Assembly (NCBI GenBank): GCA_049964655.1 | Contig: JBMFXC010000018.1 | Coordinates: 1-36,171 of the forward strand | Direction of reading: 5' to 3' | DNA from: JAJZJT01 sp049964655 | GTDB lineage: Bacteria > Actinomycetota > Acidimicrobiia > Acidimicrobiales > RAAP-2 | Length of the DNA stretch: 36,171 nt | Part shown: positions 32,710 through 36,171 of the stretch, piece after piece | Numbering within the stretch: position 1 is the stretch's first letter | How the letters are laid out: each line of letters starts with the position of its first letter | Made by a program: the position numbers and the translations under genes | Notes under the pieces: model-generated | Database searches by the model: none | Seen by the model: only the letters and a program-made list of their open reading frames with translations | What the model was told of the DNA's origin: nothing

Positions 32710-33748
32710 GCCAACCGGCCCCCGGCCGCTCGCCCGGCTGGCCACTGCGGAGGGCGAGCGCGGAGAGCACGGCGCCCTCGCGCAGGCCCCACTCACTGAC
32801 CACCACCCGGTCGAGATCGAGCGTAGAGAGCACGGTGTCGAGCACCACCGCCCCCACCGGCACGTGATCCGCCCGCCGGGCCTGCATGCCCGGCAGGGCC
32901 AGCCGCGTGTCGAGGTCGGTGGAGACGAGCCGGTCGGCGAGCTCGGCAACCTGGGCAGCCGGCAGCTCGACCTGGTTGACCGGCACTCGGTTGACCAGCT
33001 CCGACGGTGGTGGCGGCCGGTGGAGCGTGAGGGCCAGGCGAGCGAGCGCCCGAACCGTCCCCCCGCTGGCGATCACCCGCGCCACCGGGGCCGGGTGGTC
33101 GGCCACCAACTGGGCCACGGCAGCGGCTCGCTCGCGGGTCACCGCCGCCACTCGCCGCCGCCCCTCCTCTCCGAGCACGTCACCGGTCCCGAGCTCGCCC
33201 CGCAAGCGACCCGTACCGAGGGCGACGCTCGTCACCCCGAACACGGACGTCGCGTCGCAGATGCCGGCTTCGAGGCTGCCCCCTCCGAGGTCGATCCCCA
33301 GGACGGGCTGGCGACCGACCCACACGCCGGCTCGTTGGCCGACCAGGCAGAGGTGCGCCTCCTCTTCACCGCTCAACAGGACGACTGGAGCACCCAGTAC
33401 GGCGGCGAAGCGGTCGAGCAGGGCTGGGCCGTTGGCCGCCTCGCGGAGGGCGGCGGTCGCCATGGCCACCACGACGTCAGCTCCGGCCCCTTCGGCGGCA
33501 CGGTGCAGTCGGCGCAACGTTCGCACGGCGGCAGCACCGCGTTCGGGAGCGATCGAACCGGTCCGTGCCACGTCGGCCCCGAGGTGGAGGAGCGACCGGT
33601 GCCGGGCCACCGGGGCGAGGGTGCCGTCTCGCCAGGCGTCGACCACGAGCAGGTGGAACGACGTGCTCCCGAGGTCGAAGACGGCGACGCGGACCGTCGG
33701 GTCGCTGTCCGGCGGCGACGACGAGCGCATGCCGTCCAGTGAGGTCAC
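32690..33748 (-). CDS. Ppx/GppA family phosphatase (exopolyphosphatase / pppGpp phosphatase)
   Basis: 352 residues of the ASKHA fold. The first phosphate loop is VAVFDLGSTSFHLLVVD (near residue 20), the second GIDLGGGSLEAGIC (near 150), and ASGGTVRALARLAL with HVPVGAVVLDTVL resembles the Ppx C-terminal part of the domain. It lacks the extra C-terminal HD domain of E. coli Ppx, like the short actinobacterial forms. Likely substrates are polyphosphate or pppGpp; sequence alone does not decide. The GTG at 33748 is 6 nt after TAGCGT; an ATG six codons later is an alternative. It is flanked by two c-di-GMP turnover genes, one converging on it. Confidence 0.9.
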   Translation of the reverse strand: MTSLDGMRSSSPPDSDPTVRVAVFDLGSTSFHLLVVDAWRDGTLAPVARHRSLLHLGADVARTGSIAPERGAAAVRTLRRLHRAAEGAGADVVVAMATAALREAANGPALLDRFAAVLGAPVVLLSGEEEAHLCLVGQRAGVWVGRQPVLGIDLGGGSLEAGICDATSVFGVTSVALGTGRLRGELGTGDVLGEEGRRRVAAVTRERAAAVAQLVADHPAPVARVIASGGTVRALARLALTLHRPPPPSELVNRVPVNQVELPAAQVAELADRLVSTDLDTRLALPGMQARRADHVPVGAVVLDTVLSTLDLDRVVVSEWGLREGAVLSALALRSGQPGERPGAGWRPALLA

Positions 33749-33754
33749 GTGCCG

Positions 33755-33783
33755 ACGCTACCGGGTCCAGCCGAACACTGCGA
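33755..33783 (-). promoter_or_regulatory. Putative leaderless promoter of the Ppx/GppA gene
   Basis: -10 TAGCGT (33755-33760) lies 6 nt before the GTG start; TTCGCA 18 bp upstream is a weak -35 (4 of 6). No Shine-Dalgarno precedes the GTG. Confidence 0.42.
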
Positions 33784-33825
33784 AGACAGCGGACCGGTCT
33801 CGCACATGGCAGAGTAGGTGCCTAC

Positions 33826-33899
33826 CGGGGAGTGGCGCAGCTTGGTAGCGCGCCTGCTTTGGGAGCAGGAGGCCGCCGGTTCGAATCCGGTCTCCCCGA
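33826..33899 (+). tRNA. tRNA-Pro (anticodon UGG)
   Basis: A 74-nt cloverleaf: acceptor CGGGGAG/CTCCCCG, D-stem GCGC/GCGC around AGCTTGGTA, anticodon stem CCTGC/GCAGG with loop TTTGGGA (anticodon TGG at loop positions 3-5), variable AGGCC, and T-arm GCCGG-TTCGAAT-CCGGT. The discriminator base is A; the CCA end is not encoded. It reads CCA and, by wobble, other proline codons. No clear promoter was seen; the upstream ppx promoter points the other way. Confidence 0.97.
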
Positions 33900-33903
33900 C
33901 TCG

Positions 33904-33944
33904 GCAGCGACCGAACCGACCGGTCCAACCGGTCCGGTCGCTGC
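33904..33944. terminator. Strong hairpin after tRNA-Pro, between convergent genes
   Basis: GCAGCGACCG (33904-33913) pairs perfectly with CGGTCGCTGC (33935-33944); above a 4-nt bulge (33914-33917) GACCGG (33918-33923) pairs with CCGGTC (33929-33934) around a 5-nt loop. In total 16 pairs, all GC-rich, with no T-tract. It lies 4 nt after the tRNA and 47 nt past the stop of the convergent GGDEF-EAL gene, so it could stop transcription from both sides. Confidence 0.7.
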
Positions 33945-33991
33945 GCTCGTCGACCCCTCAGGACGGCAGCCGGGGGATCCCCGGCCGGGGC

Positions 33992-35884
33992 TCACTCAGC
34001 CGCGGCCAACCCGAGCTGTTCGGTGAGGACGGCAGCCGCGACGGGCCGCGAGAACAGGTAGCCCTGGACGTAGTCGCACCCGAGGTCGCGCAACACGGCG
34101 AACTGGGGCTCGGTCTCCACGCCCTCGGCCACGACCTTGAGGCCCAGCGTGTGGGCGAGGCTGACCACGGCCGAGACGATCTCCTCGCCCCCCCCGGTGC
34201 CCGTCCCCAGCTCGTCGACGAACGACTTGTCCACCTTCAGGATGTCGAGCGGGAAGCGCTGCAGGTAGCTGAGGGAGGAGTAGCCCGTCCCGAAGTCGTC
34301 GATGGCCAGGGAGACGCCGAGCTCCTTCAGTGCCCGGAGGACGTCCAGCGCTCCAGCCGCGTCACGCATGAGCGCGCTCTCGGTGATCTCGAGGGTCAAC
34401 CGGTCCGCCGCCAGCCCGGTGCTCGCCAGGATCCGTTCGACCGTCGCTACGAGGTCCGGGTGGTCGATCTGGCGCGCCGACAGGTTGACCTCCACCATCC
34501 CTCGCAGGCCCGACGGCCCTCCCTGCTGCCAGCGACGGAGCTGGTGGCACGCTTCTTCGAGCACCCACGCGCCGATCGGGATGATGAGCCCGCTCTCCTC
34601 GGCAACCGGAATGAAACGGTACGGAGCAACGAGGCCCTGCTCGGGATGTTGCCAACGCACGAGGGCCTCGACACCCACGGGCCGTTGGTCGTTGACGTCC
34701 ACCACCGGCTGGTAGTACACGGTCAGCTCGCTGCGCTCGAGGGCCCGGTGGAGGGAGTGCTCGGTGGTCATCCGGTCGACGACCTCGATGCGCATCGCCT
34801 CGCCGAACGTCTCTACCCCCGAGCCGCCCCGGCTCTTCGCCCGGTACATGGCCGACTCGGCGTTGGTGAGCAGTGCCGTCGCCCCGGTGGTGCCGTCGGC
34901 GACGGCCACGCCGATCGAGGCGCTCAGGAACACCTCGACGTCCTCGACCACGAACGGCTCCCCGAGCGCCGCATGGACGCCGCTGGCGAAACGGGCGGCA
35001 AGGTGCTCGGCATCGCCGTCGCAGGAGGTGAAGAACGCCAGGAACTCGTCGGCGCCGAACCGTGCCACGAGCTCGGCGTCGCGCCCTTCGGACCGCAACC
35101 GCTCGGCCACGGCGACCAACAGGTCGTCACCGGCCTCGTGACCGAGCGCGTCGTTGACCGAGTTGAACCGGTCCAGGTCGAGCACGACGACGGCGACCCT
35201 GTCGGCACTACCCCGCGCCTCCGCCACGGCGTAGGCGAGCCGGTAGCTGAACAGGGCACGGTTTGGGAGACCGGTGAGCGAGTCGTGGAGGTAGGCGTGC
35301 GCCAGCGCTTGCTCGGCTGCCCGCTGCTCGGAGAGGTCGTGGATGAACCCCCCGATCCGCCGCTCACCGCCGAAGGTCGTCGCGAACATGGTGCCGGTGA
35401 CCACGACGCAGCGCCCGTCCTTGTGCACGAACTCCACGTCCAAGCGGTCTGAGCGATGGTCCCGGCCGGGGAGCGCGTCCCGGTTGATCAGCTCGGCATA
35501 GGTGGTGGCCGCGTCAGTGAACACGGAACGCGCAACCTCGGCCCGCAACACCCGGTCGGTGATGGGCCGTCCCACGACCTCGTCCCGCTCCCAACCGAGG
35601 ATCTCCTCTGCCCGCCGGTTCCACTCGGTGACGATGCCGTCGCCGTCGACCTCGATGAAGGCGTCCCTCGACCGAGAGATCACCTGCTCGAACCGGTGCC
35701 GCCAGGCGATCTCACCGAGCGCTCGGTCGCCCGCCTGCCGCACGGACCGGTCGACAGCCACCGACCGCATCGAGCGGGCTCGGATCGTCGGCACGCGCAA
35801 GAACCTTGTCGGGCGTAGGAGCGCGCCCGTCTGGTCGCCACCGTCCTCGTCGAACGACGGTGCCACCCCCCAGCGATCACTCAC
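33992..35884 (-). CDS. PAS-GGDEF-EAL protein, probably a c-di-GMP phosphodiesterase
   Basis: 630 residues. A PAS domain (about 65-185: DAFIEVDGDGIVTEWNRRAEEILGW) is followed by a GGDEF domain whose motif reads RFGADEF (near 276) with a degenerate inhibitory site (RDAE for RxxD), and an EAL domain with all key motifs intact: EALVRW (near 406), VNLSARQ, LEITES, DDFGTGYSS, KVDKSFV, AEGVETE and QGYLFSRP. The most likely activity is c-di-GMP hydrolysis, with the GGDEF part as a nucleotide sensor. The GTG at 35884 is chosen because GGGAGG lies 5 nt upstream; further in-frame codons upstream overlap the promoter. No membrane segment. It converges on tRNA-Pro. Confidence 0.92.
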   Translation of the reverse strand: MSDRWGVAPSFDEDGGDQTGALLRPTRFLRVPTIRARSMRSVAVDRSVRQAGDRALGEIAWRHRFEQVISRSRDAFIEVDGDGIVTEWNRRAEEILGWERDEVVGRPITDRVLRAEVARSVFTDAATTYAELINRDALPGRDHRSDRLDVEFVHKDGRCVVVTGTMFATTFGGERRIGGFIHDLSEQRAAEQALAHAYLHDSLTGLPNRALFSYRLAYAVAEARGSADRVAVVVLDLDRFNSVNDALGHEAGDDLLVAVAERLRSEGRDAELVARFGADEFLAFFTSCDGDAEHLAARFASGVHAALGEPFVVEDVEVFLSASIGVAVADGTTGATALLTNAESAMYRAKSRGGSGVETFGEAMRIEVVDRMTTEHSLHRALERSELTVYYQPVVDVNDQRPVGVEALVRWQHPEQGLVAPYRFIPVAEESGLIIPIGAWVLEEACHQLRRWQQGGPSGLRGMVEVNLSARQIDHPDLVATVERILASTGLAADRLTLEITESALMRDAAGALDVLRALKELGVSLAIDDFGTGYSSLSYLQRFPLDILKVDKSFVDELGTGTGGGEEIVSAVVSLAHTLGLKVVAEGVETEPQFAVLRDLGCDYVQGYLFSRPVAAAVLTEQLGLAAAE

Positions 35885-35889
35885 CTGAC

Positions 35890-35895
35890 CCTCCC
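35890..35895 (-). promoter_or_regulatory. Ribosome-binding site that fixes the PAS-GGDEF-EAL start
   Basis: GGGAGG on the minus strand with 5 nt to the GTG at 35884. It is the strongest Shine-Dalgarno in the window and excludes the longer in-frame reading that would begin inside the promoter. Confidence 0.75.
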
Positions 35896-35998
35896 TGCCG
35901 CTCCGGAGCCTGGATGCCGGCTTGGTCGACAGGGTGACCCGCCTTCCACCGTGCCGACCACCCTCACCAAATGCAACGATCCGGTCCTCCCGCGGACA

Positions 35999-36018
35999 CG
36001 GAGCATCTCGTTGCTCCG
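35999..36018. other. Leader hairpin of the PAS-GGDEF-EAL mRNA
   Basis: CGGAGCA (35999-36005) and TGCTCCG (36012-36018) form a perfect 7-bp stem with a 6-nt loop at the very start of the predicted ~135-nt 5' leader. It could stabilise the mRNA or act in regulation; function unknown. Confidence 0.5.
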
Positions 36019-36028
36019 ATGACTGCCA

Positions 36029-36057
36029 ATGGTACGAAGCCCGTCCAAAGACGTCAA
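36029..36057 (-). promoter_or_regulatory. Canonical promoter of the PAS-GGDEF-EAL gene
   Basis: -35 TTGACG (36052-36057), a 17-bp spacer, then -10 TACCAT (36029-36034) on the minus strand: 5 of 6 matches at -35 and the key TA...T at -10. Predicted start of transcription near 36022, giving a leader of about 138 nt. Confidence 0.7.
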
Positions 36058-36070
36058 ACAAAATTTGACG
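36052..36070. promoter_or_regulatory. Palindrome over the -35 box, possible operator
   Basis: CGTCAAA (36052-36058), spacer CAAAA, then TTTGACG (36064-36070): a perfect 7-bp inverted repeat that contains the -35 hexamer of the leftward promoter. It lies between two divergent promoters, where a dimeric regulator could control both. The AT-rich centre is unusual in this GC-rich window. Confidence 0.5.
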
Positions 36071-36106
36071 AACGACCGCCGAAACCACGCCGACGAGAGC
36101 CCCGCC

Positions 36107-36134
36107 TTGGCACCACCGGACGCGTCAGTAGCAT
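36107..36134 (+). promoter_or_regulatory. Divergent rightward promoter at the window edge
   Basis: TTGGCA (36107-36112, 5 of 6 to TTGACA), a 16-bp spacer, and TAGCAT (36129-36134), the same -10 as for the GAF-GGDEF-EAL gene. It points out of the window, suggesting a gene to the right. An ATG at 36133 opens a frame to the edge but is too short and too close to be called a gene. Confidence 0.45.
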
Positions 36135-36171
36135 GATCCACTGCGTCGTCGACGGGATCGGCACGGGAATT

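Noticed and set aside
36052..36088. An upstream start at 36088 for the PAS-GGDEF-EAL protein
   Set aside because: It would place the start before the promoter; the added residues have no domain features, and GTG at 35884 has an ideal Shine-Dalgarno.
35881..36141. An 86-codon minus-strand frame at the right edge
   Set aside because: It overlaps the promoter and leader, has no Shine-Dalgarno and no recognisable features.
36133..36171. Start of a rightward gene at ATG 36133
   Set aside because: Only 13 codons are visible and the ATG overlaps the -10 box; a later start outside the window is as likely.

Overview
The window is very GC-rich and looks like a chromosomal segment of a high-GC actinobacterium, probably of the Acidimicrobiia. 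Three things point there. The gene order tig-clpP-clpX-folC-ndk-mreBCD-mrdA-(two radical-SAM-associated genes)-rne-rplU-rpmA-obgE-proB-proA is an actinobacterial order. The partial gene at the left edge carries the propeller-like 'GGYW..ASDGGIFSFGDA' repeats that I associate with acidimicrobial secreted proteins. Several genes appear to have leaderless-type promoters. No plasmid, phage, insertion sequence or CRISPR array was recognised. Two runs of exactly 100 N (28266-28365 and 30005-30104) are assembly gaps of placeholder length.

Layout, left to right. 3-959 (+): 3' end of a secreted GH25-like protein. 947-7951 (-): a tightly packed operon obgE-proB-proA-moxR-coxE(VWA)-histidine phosphatase; four of its five junctions are 4-nt GTGA overlaps. 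8037-10852 (-): rne-rplU-rpmA (RNase E/G, bL21, bL27). 10874-13619 (-): the TIGR03960/TIGR03936 pair. 13763-18539 (-): cell-elongation cluster mreB-mreC-mreD-mrdA, with no rodA. 18857-20647 (-): folC and ndk. 20670-24138 (-): tig-clpP-clpX. 24257-28078 (-): a fused two-half ABC exporter. 28397-28885 (-): a glutathione-peroxidase-like gene whose 3' end lies in a tandem repeat interrupted by the first gap. 29325-32674 (+): a large GAF-GGDEF-EAL protein interrupted by the second gap. 32690-33748 (-): a Ppx/GppA phosphatase. 33826-33899 (+): tRNA-Pro(UGG). 33992-35884 (-): a PAS-GGDEF-EAL protein with a canonical promoter and a palindrome over its -35 box. A divergent promoter leaves the right edge.

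How the parts work together. Most of the window is core growth machinery: protein folding and turnover (Tig, ClpXP), lateral wall growth (MreBCD, PBP2), RNA decay, ribosome proteins and ribosome assembly (RNase E/G, L21, L27, Obg), proline synthesis (ProB, ProA) and folate/nucleotide supply (FolC, Ndk). The right third is a signalling area, where two c-di-GMP turnover proteins flank a polyphosphate/(p)ppGpp phosphatase. A MoxR ATPase/CoxE-type VWA pair is inserted into the obgE-proBA operon, at the place where other actinobacteria carry nadD-rsfS.

The clearest unusual signals are: (i) many short GC-rich tandem repeats, in multiples of three inside genes and other lengths outside them; (ii) two gaps whose flanks are identical to each other, one of which collapses to an intact reading frame; (iii) an asymmetric fused ABC exporter; (iv) an unidentified sensor domain on a c-di-GMP enzyme; (v) a repeated -10-to-start spacing that suggests leaderless mRNAs. 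I did not find a convincing wholly new defence or mobile system.
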